From assembly GCA_021741945.1 (NCBI GenBank), contig JAIOWV010000032.1, positions 1-12,399 of the forward strand: a DNA stretch of 12,399 nucleotides, written 5' to 3'. The position numbers and the translations under genes are program-made. This document shows, in pieces, positions 1 to 5,564 of the stretch (positions are counted from its first letter, which is position 1; every line of letters starts with the position of its first letter). The DNA is from Pontimonas sp. Lineage in GTDB: Bacteria > Actinomycetota > Actinomycetes > Actinomycetales > Microbacteriaceae. Below the pieces are notes generated by a model. It was not told where the DNA came from. It made no database searches and saw only the letters and a list, made by a program, of their open reading frames with translations.

Positions 1-88
1 CTCCGGCGCCGACAATCACCACGTCGTACTGGTGGTGATGGGTTGTGATGTCGGAGGAGGTGGTTGTTGTTGGTGCGGTGGGGGTCAT
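1..88 (-). CDS. sdhA: Succinate dehydrogenase flavoprotein subunit, N-terminal fragment
   Basis: Only the first 29 codons lie in the window; the gene runs off the left edge. The visible peptide starts with a Thr-rich stretch, then HHHQYDVVIVGAG, the first strand and Gly-rich loop of the FAD-binding Rossmann fold. The HHHQYDVVIVGAG stretch is typical of actinobacterial SdhA. The protein would oxidise succinate to fumarate on the cytoplasmic face of the membrane, bound to SdhB and the SdhC/SdhD anchor. The ATG at 86-88 is supported by AGGAG at 91-95 just upstream, which contains part of the sdhD stop codon, so translation of the two genes is likely coupled. The identity rests on the short N-terminus plus position directly after sdhC and sdhD, which makes it secure despite truncation. 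Confidence 0.9.
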   Translation of the reverse strand, partial: MTPTAPTTTTSSDITTHHHQYDVVIVGAG

Positions 89-93
89 CTCTC

Positions 94-543
94 CTACTTC
101 ACTGACGCACAGAACGAGGGCAACAATTCGGCGGGGGATCCTGCCGGGCATGGGTCAAACGCGTAGATCGTCAGTGTTCCCAGAGCAAGCAGAGCGATCG
201 TCGAGATGAGCAGCGCACCGTGCAAGAGCTGACGCATTCGAGGCGTAGAGGCGTAGTCGTTCACCAGCGTGCGCATACCGTTGGCGCCGTGGATGAGTGC
301 GAGCCACAGCATGGCCGTGTCCCACACAATCCAGAACGGGTCAGTGAATTTTCCTGCGACGAAGGCGAAGTCAATAGCCTTGACCCCTTCGCCCACCATC
401 AGGTTCACGAAAAGGTGGCCGAAGATGAGAACGACCAGCATGATGCCGGATGCCCTCATATAGATCCAGCCCCACTTTTCCCAGTTGATTCCGCGCTTTT
501 CTAGGCGGATCGGGGAACGCGGAGTTTCGATTGTCACGCTCAT
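94..543 (-). CDS. sdhD: Succinate dehydrogenase membrane anchor subunit
   Basis: A 149-residue integral membrane protein with three hydrophobic segments (about residues 30-50, 69-88 and 108-128). It anchors SdhAB and helps carry heme b and the quinone site of complex II. His43 in the first helix (GHLFVNLM) and His85 in the second (LIHGANGMR) are the candidate heme or quinone-site histidines; HGxNGxR is the characteristic second-helix motif. The frame stays open 22 codons upstream, but ATG at 541-543 is preferred: it follows the sdhC stop by 5 nt, has a GGTGAG-like ribosome site, and gives a normal length. sdhA begins 5 nt downstream. The order sdhC-sdhD-sdhA on one strand marks a single operon, with sdhB expected beyond the window. 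Confidence 0.93.
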   Translation of the reverse strand: MSVTIETPRSPIRLEKRGINWEKWGWIYMRASGIMLVVLIFGHLFVNLMVGEGVKAIDFAFVAGKFTDPFWIVWDTAMLWLALIHGANGMRTLVNDYASTPRMRQLLHGALLISTIALLALGTLTIYAFDPCPAGSPAELLPSFCASVK

Positions 544-548
544 GTCGC

Positions 549-1001
549 TCACCACCCAAACACGTTCATCAGGTGACGAGGCGTAAAGGCCAGCATCGTC
601 ACAACCCACAGACCGATAACGACATAGAACAACGCCACATGGTGCTTGGTGCCGATGTTCCAGAAGTCGACGAGGATAATTCGCAGACCGTTGAATGCGT
701 GGAAGACGATCGCCGCAACCAATGCGATTTCCGCAACACCCATCAGCGGGGTTTGGTAGGCCCCAATGACAGCGTTGTACGCCTCGGGACTTACGCGCAC
801 CAGTGCGGTGTCAAGGATGTGAACGAGCAAGAAAAAGTAGATGCCAATACCGGTAATCCGGTGGAGGACCCAGGACCACATTCCCTCGCGACCCCGGTAG
901 AGGGTGCCTCCGGGAATTACGCTCTTGCGCCTGGGCGCTGGAATTTCCACCGTGACAGACACGGAGGCTTGCTCACTGGATGAACCTGAAGATGTCGTCA
1001 C
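549..1001 (-). CDS. sdhC: Succinate dehydrogenase cytochrome b subunit
   Basis: A 150-residue membrane subunit of complex II. After a 30-residue polar leader rich in Ser, Thr and Val comes the family signature LYRGREGMWSWVLHRITG, in which Ser43 and His47-Arg48 correspond to the quinone-site region. Three membrane segments follow (about 50-68, 86-108 and 121-141), with His61 (LLVHILD) and His101 (FHAFNGLR) as candidate heme ligands. It is the first gene of the leftward operon, 5 nt before sdhD. The start is GTG at 999-1001; the GGAAAG-like ribosome site at 1014-1019 is 12 nt away and not strong. Internal GTG codons at residues 14 and 18 could also serve, so the exact N-terminus is less certain than the gene. 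Confidence 0.94.
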   Translation of the reverse strand: MTTSSGSSSEQASVSVTVEIPAPRRKSVIPGGTLYRGREGMWSWVLHRITGIGIYFFLLVHILDTALVRVSPEAYNAVIGAYQTPLMGVAEIALVAAIVFHAFNGLRIILVDFWNIGTKHHVALFYVVIGLWVVTMLAFTPRHLMNVFGW

Positions 1002-1043
1002 GAGTATCGAATTCTTTCCATCAGTTCTGAAGTCTTGGGACCC

Positions 1044-1049
1044 ATCATA
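1044..1049 (-). promoter_or_regulatory. Putative -10 box of the sdhCDA(B) promoter
   Basis: On the minus strand the hexamer reads TATGAT, a close match to the sigma-70 type -10 consensus TATAAT. It would start transcription near 1037, giving an sdhC leader of about 36 nt. No good -35 hexamer is found 16-18 nt upstream, so this is a candidate only. It lies in the 95-nt divergent gap shared with manC. Confidence 0.35.
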
Positions 1050-1084
1050 CGGTGTCCCCTCCGACCGCTCTCTCAGCTTGGCAC

Positions 1085-1090
1085 TACCCT
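1085..1090 (+). promoter_or_regulatory. Putative -10 box for leaderless manC transcription
   Basis: The hexamer TACCCT fits the actinobacterial TANNNT -10 pattern and ends 6 nt before the manC ATG at 1097. That spacing would start the mRNA at or next to the A of the start codon, giving a leaderless transcript. No Shine-Dalgarno sequence precedes the ATG, which agrees with this reading. The -35 region is not convincing. Confidence 0.45.
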
Positions 1091-1096
1091 TAGCTC

Positions 1097-2218
1097 ATGG
1101 TTCGAAGCTCGGCAGGCGTGGCCAACACGGCAGGGTCGCAATCCTTTTACGCGGTGATCCCCGCTGGTGGTTCTGGCACCAGACTGTGGCCTCTCTCGAG
1201 GTCCCAAGAGCCTAAGTTCCTTTTGGATTTGCTGGGAACAGGCAACTCTCTTCTCGTCGACACAGTGAAGCGCCTTGCTCCCTTTGCCAACGTCGACGAA
1301 GTCATGGTCGTCACGGGCGAAGCTCATGAAGCCCTCGTGCGCACCCAGGTGCCAACCCTCCCGCTGCCCAATGTTCTCGTCGAGCCCTCGCCCAAGAACT
1401 CCGCAGCGGCGGTGGGCTTAGCGGCTTATGTCTTGGCCCAGTCCAATCCGGATGCCGTCGTCGGATTCTTCGCCGCTGATCACGTGGTGAGCGACGAAGA
1501 CGCTTTTCACGCTGTGTTGGGCACGGCTATTGAAGCCGCCAAGTCGGGGCACCTGGTTACCATCGGCATTAGCCCCACCGAGCCATCGAGTGCCTTTGGT
1601 TACATCAAGAAGGGCAAGGCCAATAACCTCAGTGGCGTCTTCCACGTTCAAGAGTTTGTGGAAAAGCCTTCGTTCAAAGATGCCGAGCGTTTTGTCGCCA
1701 GTGCCAACTACTTCTGGAATGCCGGCATCTTTGTGGGCACCGTCCAGGCAATTGTCGACTCGTTCGACACATTCTCACCGGCCATAGGGGCTCCGCTTCG
1801 TGAGATCGCGAAGCGCTTGCTGGCAGGTGAAGACTTCTCTGAACTTTGGAGCGAACTTCCATCCCAGGCTTTTGACTACGCCGTGGCAGAACCCGCCGCA
1901 GCGGATGGGCGTTTCTTGGTTGTGCCTGGAAGCTTTGGCTGGCGCGACGTTGGTGACTTTGCCTCTCTCGCTCAAGCGCAGGGCGGAGCTACCGGCTCCG
2001 AGGTGACCGTGGTCGGCGATGCCGCCAAAGTTCATCCCCGCGATTCCACAGGAATCGTTGTCGCCACCTCAGGGCGCATCATCACGCTTCTTGGCGTCCA
2101 CGACATTGTTGTGGTCGACACGCCGGATGCGCTTCTGGTCACGACGAAGGAACACGCTCAAGACGTGAAGCAGGTCGTTGAGCAGATGAGAGCTGAAGGG
2201 CTCGACGGGGTTCTCTAG
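1097..2218 (+). CDS. manC: Mannose-1-phosphate guanylyltransferase (GDP-mannose pyrophosphorylase)
   Basis: A 373-residue cytoplasmic enzyme that joins GTP and mannose-1-phosphate to make GDP-mannose for glycans, glycolipids and protein mannosylation. Residues 18-41 carry the nucleotidyltransferase signature: AVIPAGGSGTRLWPLSR followed by EPK, with Arg29 and Lys40 as the usual catalytic and nucleotide-binding positions. Further on come an ADH motif in FFAADHVVS (about residue 127), a VEKP motif (about 189) and FWNAGIF (about 206), all expected in the family. It ends after the nucleotidyltransferase region and lacks the C-terminal phosphomannose isomerase cupin of the roughly 480-residue AlgA-type enzymes, which is normal for actinobacterial forms. 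It is divergent from sdhC and followed 37 nt later by uxs. The start has no ribosome site and is probably leaderless. Confidence 0.94.
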   Translation: MVRSSAGVANTAGSQSFYAVIPAGGSGTRLWPLSRSQEPKFLLDLLGTGNSLLVDTVKRLAPFANVDEVMVVTGEAHEALVRTQVPTLPLPNVLVEPSPKNSAAAVGLAAYVLAQSNPDAVVGFFAADHVVSDEDAFHAVLGTAIEAAKSGHLVTIGISPTEPSSAFGYIKKGKANNLSGVFHVQEFVEKPSFKDAERFVASANYFWNAGIFVGTVQAIVDSFDTFSPAIGAPLREIAKRLLAGEDFSELWSELPSQAFDYAVAEPAAADGRFLVVPGSFGWRDVGDFASLAQAQGGATGSEVTVVGDAAKVHPRDSTGIVVATSGRIITLLGVHDIVVVDTPDALLVTTKEHAQDVKQVVEQMRAEGLDGVL

Positions 2219-2242
2219 CCCTCGCGTCAACACATCGGCAGA

Positions 2243-2248
2243 TAGCAT
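2243..2248 (+). promoter_or_regulatory. Putative -10 box for leaderless uxs transcription
   Basis: TAGCAT fits TANNNT and ends 7 nt before the ATG at 2256. Neither ATG (2247 or 2256) has a Shine-Dalgarno sequence. An ATG at 2247 would overlap this -10 box, so the box favours 2256 as the real start. The -35 region is weak, and read-through from manC is also possible. Confidence 0.4.
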
Positions 2249-2255
2249 GGTGGCC

Positions 2256-3200
2256 ATGCGAATTTTGATTACCGGTGGTGCCGGTTTCGTGGGTTCCCAC
2301 CTTGCCGAACGGCTGCTGAGCGCTGGCAACGAGGTTGTCGTTGTCGACAACTACTTCACCGGTTCAAAAGACAACGTTTCCCATCTGCTCGGAAACCCAC
2401 GATTCGAACTTCTCCGCCACGACGTGACCTTCCCGCTCTATGTCGAGGTCGATGCGATTTATAACTTGGCCTCGCCAGCATCCCCGATTCACTACCAGCA
2501 CGACCCCGTGCAAACCACGAAGACGAACGTGATGGGTGCGATCAACATGCTGGGGCTCGCCAAGCGCCTGCGCGTTCCGATTCTTCAAGCCTCGACCTCA
2601 GAGGTCTATGGCGACCCCGAAGTTCACCCTCAGACTGAGGACTACTGGGGCAAGGTCAATCCGATTGGGCCACGGGCCTGCTACGACGAGGCCAAGCGGG
2701 TCGCGGAGACCCTGTTCTTTGATTACCACCGCCAACACGGTCTAGCGATTCGGGTCGCTCGTATCTTCAACACGTATGGACCCCGCATGGCCGCGGACGA
2801 TGGGCGTGTCGTAAGTAATTTCATCGTGCAGGCTCTCCGCGGTGAGCCACTGACCATCTATGGCGATGGATCCCAAACCAGGTCGTTCTGTTATGTGGAC
2901 GATCTTGTCGGGGGATTGATTGCCCTGATGGAGAACACAGCAGGCGAAGTGGGCCCGGTCAATCTTGGCAACCCGGGTGAGTTCACGATGCTGGAATTGG
3001 CGGAGAAGGTTCTTGAGTTCACTGGTTCGCCCTCGACGATTGAGCATTTGCCCCTGCCCCAGGATGACCCCAAACAACGCCAGCCAGATATTTCCCGTGC
3101 GAAAAAGTCCTTGAATTGGGAGCCGACCGTTCCGTTGAACGAAGGGCTCGTCAAGACTATTGAGTACTTCTCCAAAGACCTTGGTACTCGAGTCTCCTAA
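2256..3200 (+). CDS. uxs: UDP-glucuronate decarboxylase (UDP-xylose synthase)
   Basis: A 314-residue short-chain dehydrogenase/reductase of the extended NDP-sugar type that converts UDP-glucuronate to UDP-xylose and CO2 using bound NAD. The N-terminal Rossmann loop is GGAGFVGSH (residues 7-15). Features specific to Uxs are NLASPASPIHYQHDPVQT (about 70-87), STSEVYGDP (113-121) with Glu116 at the decarboxylase-specific acidic position, and GPRACYDEAKR with the catalytic pair Tyr143 and Lys147. FNTYGPRM and SFCYVDDLV follow, as in the family. Simple 4-epimerases lack the ASPIHYQ block, so the decarboxylase call is firm. MRILITGG at 2256 is the usual family start; ATG 2247 would add three residues. 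It follows manC by 37 nt, and its stop is 1 nt before the next gene. Confidence 0.93.
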   Translation: MRILITGGAGFVGSHLAERLLSAGNEVVVVDNYFTGSKDNVSHLLGNPRFELLRHDVTFPLYVEVDAIYNLASPASPIHYQHDPVQTTKTNVMGAINMLGLAKRLRVPILQASTSEVYGDPEVHPQTEDYWGKVNPIGPRACYDEAKRVAETLFFDYHRQHGLAIRVARIFNTYGPRMAADDGRVVSNFIVQALRGEPLTIYGDGSQTRSFCYVDDLVGGLIALMENTAGEVGPVNLGNPGEFTMLELAEKVLEFTGSPSTIEHLPLPQDDPKQRQPDISRAKKSLNWEPTVPLNEGLVKTIEYFSKDLGTRVS

Positions 3201-3201
3201 G

Positions 3202-4173
3202 GTGAGCGTCCCCTTCATCCTCGATACGGACACAGCGCAGGACGACTGCGTTGCGATTCTGCTCGGAATCCTTGACCCGGTAGCTGACCTCCGAGCTGTC
3301 ACCATGGTGGCGGGCAATGTTGGGTTTGACCAGCAGGTAGCAAACGCGATGATGACCCTCAGTGTTGCCGGAGCGCTCGGTGACTACCCCGTGTATTTGG
3401 GCTGCAGGCGCCCGATGGTCCGCGAGTGGGTATCGGCCGAGAACGTCCATGGCGATGGCGCCGGGGGCTTGTCGATGGACATGGACGGCCTCTCACCAGA
3501 GAGCGAACACGCCGTCGATGCGCTTTTGCGGCTCACGGCAGAAAGCCCGGGCGAGCTGAACATTGTGGCGATTGGGCCACTGACCAACATTGCGATGGCA
3601 GTGGTGAAGGACCCAAGCTTCCCCTCTCGGGTCAAGCACCTGTTCATCATGGGTGGCTCAAACAATGCCCGCGGCAACATCACTGCTGCCGCAGAGTTCA
3701 ACTTCTATGTCGACCCCGACGCGGCGAAGATTGTTTTCCAAGCCGGGTTTGAGATCACGGTGGTCCCGTGGGAGCCACTCACCGTCCAGGATGCGCTGTT
3801 CACCAGAGAGCAGATGGCCGAGATTGGCTCGCAGCCTTCTCCGGTGGCACGGTTTTTCGGGCAAGTGTGTGAGGCCACACTCGAGTTTGACGAGAGTGTT
3901 GGCATTCACGGATCAACCCACCCTGACTCGCTCACTGTTGCGGTGATGTTGCACCCAGAGCTTGTGACCAAGAGCGCACCATACTCCGTGGACATCGAGG
4001 CGGACTCGGAACTCACCCGTGGATATTCCGCAATGTCGTGGGGGATTCATGACCTGCGGCCCAACGCCCGGGTCATCGAAGCCGTCGACGGGCCCGCGTT
4101 CTTTGAGTACGTCAAAGGCCACATGGCCACCGCCACTGAGCCCTCACGACCGTTGCTCGGCCTCGCCCCCTAA
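3202..4173 (+). CDS. Nucleoside hydrolase, inosine/uridine-preferring family
   Basis: A 323-residue enzyme of the IUNH family, which hydrolyses the N-glycosidic bond of ribonucleosides to base plus free ribose using a bound calcium ion. The N-terminal calcium/ribose loop reads DTDTAQDD (residues 8-15), giving Asp8, Asp10, Asp14 and Asp15 at family positions; the usual Gly of DTDPGxDD is Ala. Other family blocks are NVHGDGAGG, AIGPLTNIAMA, FIMGGSNNARGN followed by AEFNFYVDPDAA, and THPDSLTVA near the C-terminal active-site His/Asp region. GTG at 3202 is chosen because it lies 1 nt after the uxs stop and gives MSVPFILDTDT, the normal compact N-terminus. TTG codons at 3160 and 3181 are in frame and would overlap uxs, but have no better ribosome site. 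Base preference cannot be read from the sequence. It sits between sugar-nucleotide genes and a nucleoside importer. Confidence 0.9.
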   Translation: MSVPFILDTDTAQDDCVAILLGILDPVADLRAVTMVAGNVGFDQQVANAMMTLSVAGALGDYPVYLGCRRPMVREWVSAENVHGDGAGGLSMDMDGLSPESEHAVDALLRLTAESPGELNIVAIGPLTNIAMAVVKDPSFPSRVKHLFIMGGSNNARGNITAAAEFNFYVDPDAAKIVFQAGFEITVVPWEPLTVQDALFTREQMAEIGSQPSPVARFFGQVCEATLEFDESVGIHGSTHPDSLTVAVMLHPELVTKSAPYSVDIEADSELTRGYSAMSWGIHDLRPNARVIEAVDGPAFFEYVKGHMATATEPSRPLLGLAP

Positions 4174-4175
4174 GC

Positions 4176-4194
4176 CTTCAAGTCGGGCTTGAAG
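4176..4194 (+). terminator. Hairpin just after the nucleoside hydrolase stop
   Basis: CTTCAAG and CTTGAAG form a perfect 7-bp stem around a 5-nt loop, starting 3 nt after the TAA. No run of T follows, so it is not a classical intrinsic terminator. It may slow or partly stop transcription, or protect the 3' end of the manC-uxs-hydrolase mRNA. Confidence 0.45.
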
Positions 4195-4204
4195 CGCATA
4201 TGTT

Positions 4205-4217
4205 GAACGGCCGGTTC
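4205..4217. promoter_or_regulatory. Short dyad GAAC-N5-GTTC upstream of the lipoprotein promoter
   Basis: Inverted arms GAAC and GTTC flank GGCCG. The centre lies about 45-50 bp before the proposed transcription start, a common place for activator binding. The arms are only 4 bp, so chance occurrence is quite possible. Confidence 0.2.
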
Positions 4218-4228
4218 GCTTAATTCTT

Positions 4229-4260
4229 TGTAAACATTTGGCCTCTAGGATGTGAAACAT
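4229..4260. repeat. Pair of TGT...ACA boxes across the lipoprotein promoter
   Basis: TGTAAACAT at 4229-4237 and TGTGAAACAT at 4251-4260 are near-identical, each with inverted TGT and ACA ends (the second is ATGT-GAA-ACAT when 4250 is included). Their starts are 22 bp apart, about two helical turns. The second overlaps the proposed -10 box. This is the arrangement expected of an operator for a dimeric repressor, but the regulator is not known. Confidence 0.35.
4246..4251 (+). promoter_or_regulatory. Putative -10 box of the nucleoside-uptake operon
   Basis: TAGGAT matches TANNNT and lies about 100 bp upstream of the lipoprotein start codon. Transcription would begin near 4258, giving a leader of about 90 nt. 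A -35 hexamer at the best spacing is poor; TTGTAA at 4228-4233 is too close at 12 nt. The surrounding A/T-rich stretch (4219-4238) in an otherwise G+C-rich region supports a promoter here. Confidence 0.4.
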
Positions 4261-4264
4261 AGCG

Positions 4265-4320
4265 CCGGATTCACCTGCCTGAAAGCTTCCTTTGAGGCAA
4301 AGGACACGGGTGGGGCCCGG
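4265..4320 (+). other. Possibly structured 5' leader before the BMP lipoprotein gene
   Basis: The core is a hairpin at 4276-4299: TGCCT pairs with AGGCA, then a G-G mismatch, then AAAG with CTTT around the loop CTTC. Outside it, CACC (4272-4275) can pair with GGTG (4309-4312) and CCGG (4265-4268) with CCGG (4317-4320), closing a larger stem. No T-run follows and no known riboswitch core is recognisable. The ribosome site GAGAGG at 4335-4340 lies just downstream. Pairing was found by eye, without folding energies. Confidence 0.35.
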
Positions 4321-4349
4321 TATCGAATCACAATGAGAGGAACACGTAA

Positions 4350-5450
4350 GTGAAATCAATCACTTCAAGGCGGGCCTTCGCAGGCTTCGCTATTTTGGGC
4401 GCATCAGCCATGGTTTTGGCTGGTTGTGCTGCAGCACCCGAAGAAGAAGCTGCACCAGTTGAAGAGGCCGTCGAAGAAGCAGCGCCCGCGCTTGACTTCC
4501 TCGCCTGCGCCGTCTCCGACGAGGCAAGCTTCCAGGACAACTCCTTCAACGAGGCTGTTTACGACGGTCTTCTTCAGGCCGAGTCTGAGCTTGGCGTTCA
4601 GATCGCCGAAGCAGAGTCCAACAGCGCCGAGGACTTTGCACCTAACCTTCAGGCAATGGTTGACGCCAACTGTGACGTCATCTTCGCTGTTGGCTTCAAC
4701 TTGGTTGCTGATGTCAACATTGCATCGGTTGCTAACCCCGAGATGAACTTCGTCACCATCGATGGTTATGCAGAAGACCCTGAAACCACCAACCTCAAGG
4801 CTGTTGGTTACAAGATGAACCAGTCCAGCTACCTCGCTGGTTACCTGGCTGCTGCCTACTCCACGAGCAAGGTCATCGGAACGTCCGGCGGTCTTCAGAT
4901 TGACGCCGTGACTGACTTCATGACCGGTTTCTACAACGGAGCACAGGCATGGGCCGCTGACTCTGGTGAGTCCGTGACCGTTCTCGGTTGGGACCCGATG
5001 GCAGCCGAGGGTCAGTTCTGGGGTGGATTCGCGCCGAACGACCCAGTTGGTAAGAGCATCGCAGCCTCTCAGCTCGAGCAGGGTGCTGACGTCCTCTTCC
5101 CCGTGGGTGGAGACCAGTACGGTTCCACGATCGAAGCAATCAAGGAATCCGGTGTTGATGCGGTCATGATTGGTGTCGACAAGGACGCAGCTGCGACCCT
5201 TCCTGAGTACGCGGACTTCATCCTTACCTCTGCTGAGAAGCGGATGGGTGAAGCAACCTTCAACATCATCGAAGAGTATGCAGTCAACGGGACCTTCAAC
5301 GTTGAGGCATACATCGGTGATTTGGCAAACAGCGGGACTGACCTGTCCCCCTTCTATGCCTTTGACGGTGAAATCGACCAGGCAATCAAGGATCGCCTTG
5401 CTGAACTAAAGCAGGGCATGATCGATGGAACGATTGACCCACTGTCCTAA
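4350..5450 (+). CDS. BMP-family nucleoside-binding lipoprotein
   Basis: A 366-residue substrate-binding protein for the ABC importer encoded next. Residues 1-26 form a lipoprotein signal: basic MKSITSRR, a hydrophobic core, and the lipobox LAGC with Cys26 as the lipidated residue. An acidic, Ala/Pro/Glu-rich tether with seven Glu follows (27-48), then the BMP fold, marked by SFQDNSFNEAVYDGL and by VGGDQYGSTIEAI in the C-terminal lobe. BMP/PnrA/NupN proteins bind purine or pyrimidine nucleosides, which fits the deaminase genes downstream. The GTG start at 4350 has GAGAGG 9 nt upstream. Codon choice (AAC, TTC, AAG, GAC) looks more biased than in the neighbours, suggesting high expression. A strong terminator directly follows. 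Gene names such as bmpA or nupN are used for relatives; the exact ligand is not known here. Confidence 0.93.
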   Translation: MKSITSRRAFAGFAILGASAMVLAGCAAAPEEEAAPVEEAVEEAAPALDFLACAVSDEASFQDNSFNEAVYDGLLQAESELGVQIAEAESNSAEDFAPNLQAMVDANCDVIFAVGFNLVADVNIASVANPEMNFVTIDGYAEDPETTNLKAVGYKMNQSSYLAGYLAAAYSTSKVIGTSGGLQIDAVTDFMTGFYNGAQAWAADSGESVTVLGWDPMAAEGQFWGGFAPNDPVGKSIAASQLEQGADVLFPVGGDQYGSTIEAIKESGVDAVMIGVDKDAAATLPEYADFILTSAEKRMGEATFNIIEEYAVNGTFNVEAYIGDLANSGTDLSPFYAFDGEIDQAIKDRLAELKQGMIDGTIDPLS

Positions 5451-5480
5451 TCGGTCAGTAGTCATCGTGAAATAAACGAG

Positions 5481-5521
5481 GGAGGGGCCCTAGACGATTT
5501 CGTCTGGGGCCCCTCTTCGTT
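5481..5521 (+). terminator. Strong intrinsic terminator between lipoprotein and ABC ATPase genes
   Basis: A long inverted repeat begins about 30 nt after the lipoprotein stop. From the outside it pairs GAGGGGCCC (5482-5490) with GGGCCCCTC (5507-5515), one T-G wobble, then AGACG with CGTCT around the loop ATTT. That is about 15 continuous pairs with the wobble. The following CTTCGTT is only partly T-rich. It probably lets a fraction of transcripts through to the transporter genes, which lowers their level relative to the binding protein. Confidence 0.8.
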
Positions 5522-5526
5522 CCCCG

Positions 5527-5532
5527 TATTCT
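5527..5532 (+). promoter_or_regulatory. Putative -10 box of an internal promoter for the ABC transporter genes
   Basis: TATTCT matches TANNNT and lies 11 nt after the terminator's trailing T-rich bases. Transcription would start near 5539, 25 nt before the ATPase ATG at 5565. The -35 position falls inside the terminator stem and does not match a consensus, so the promoter is tentative. Confidence 0.35.
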
Positions 5533-5564
5533 TAGAGTCATCAACGATGGAGGATGGTCAGGCA

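Noticed and set aside
1097..2218. manC as a truncated bifunctional AlgA-type gene.
   Set aside because: The frame ends cleanly with no cupin remnant downstream, and single-domain ManC of this length is normal in actinobacteria.
3160..3201. TTG start at 3160, making the nucleoside hydrolase overlap uxs by 41 nt.
   Set aside because: The added residues precede the normal family start, no ribosome site supports TTG, and GTG 3202 fits a coupled start 1 nt after the uxs stop.
2742..3317. Minus-strand open frame of 191 codons opposite uxs and the nucleoside hydrolase.
   Set aside because: No recognisable domain, and it spans the junction of two real genes on the other strand.
4258..4349. Purine riboswitch before the BMP lipoprotein gene.
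   Set aside because: The conserved core and paired loops of purine aptamers are not present; only unassigned pairing is seen.
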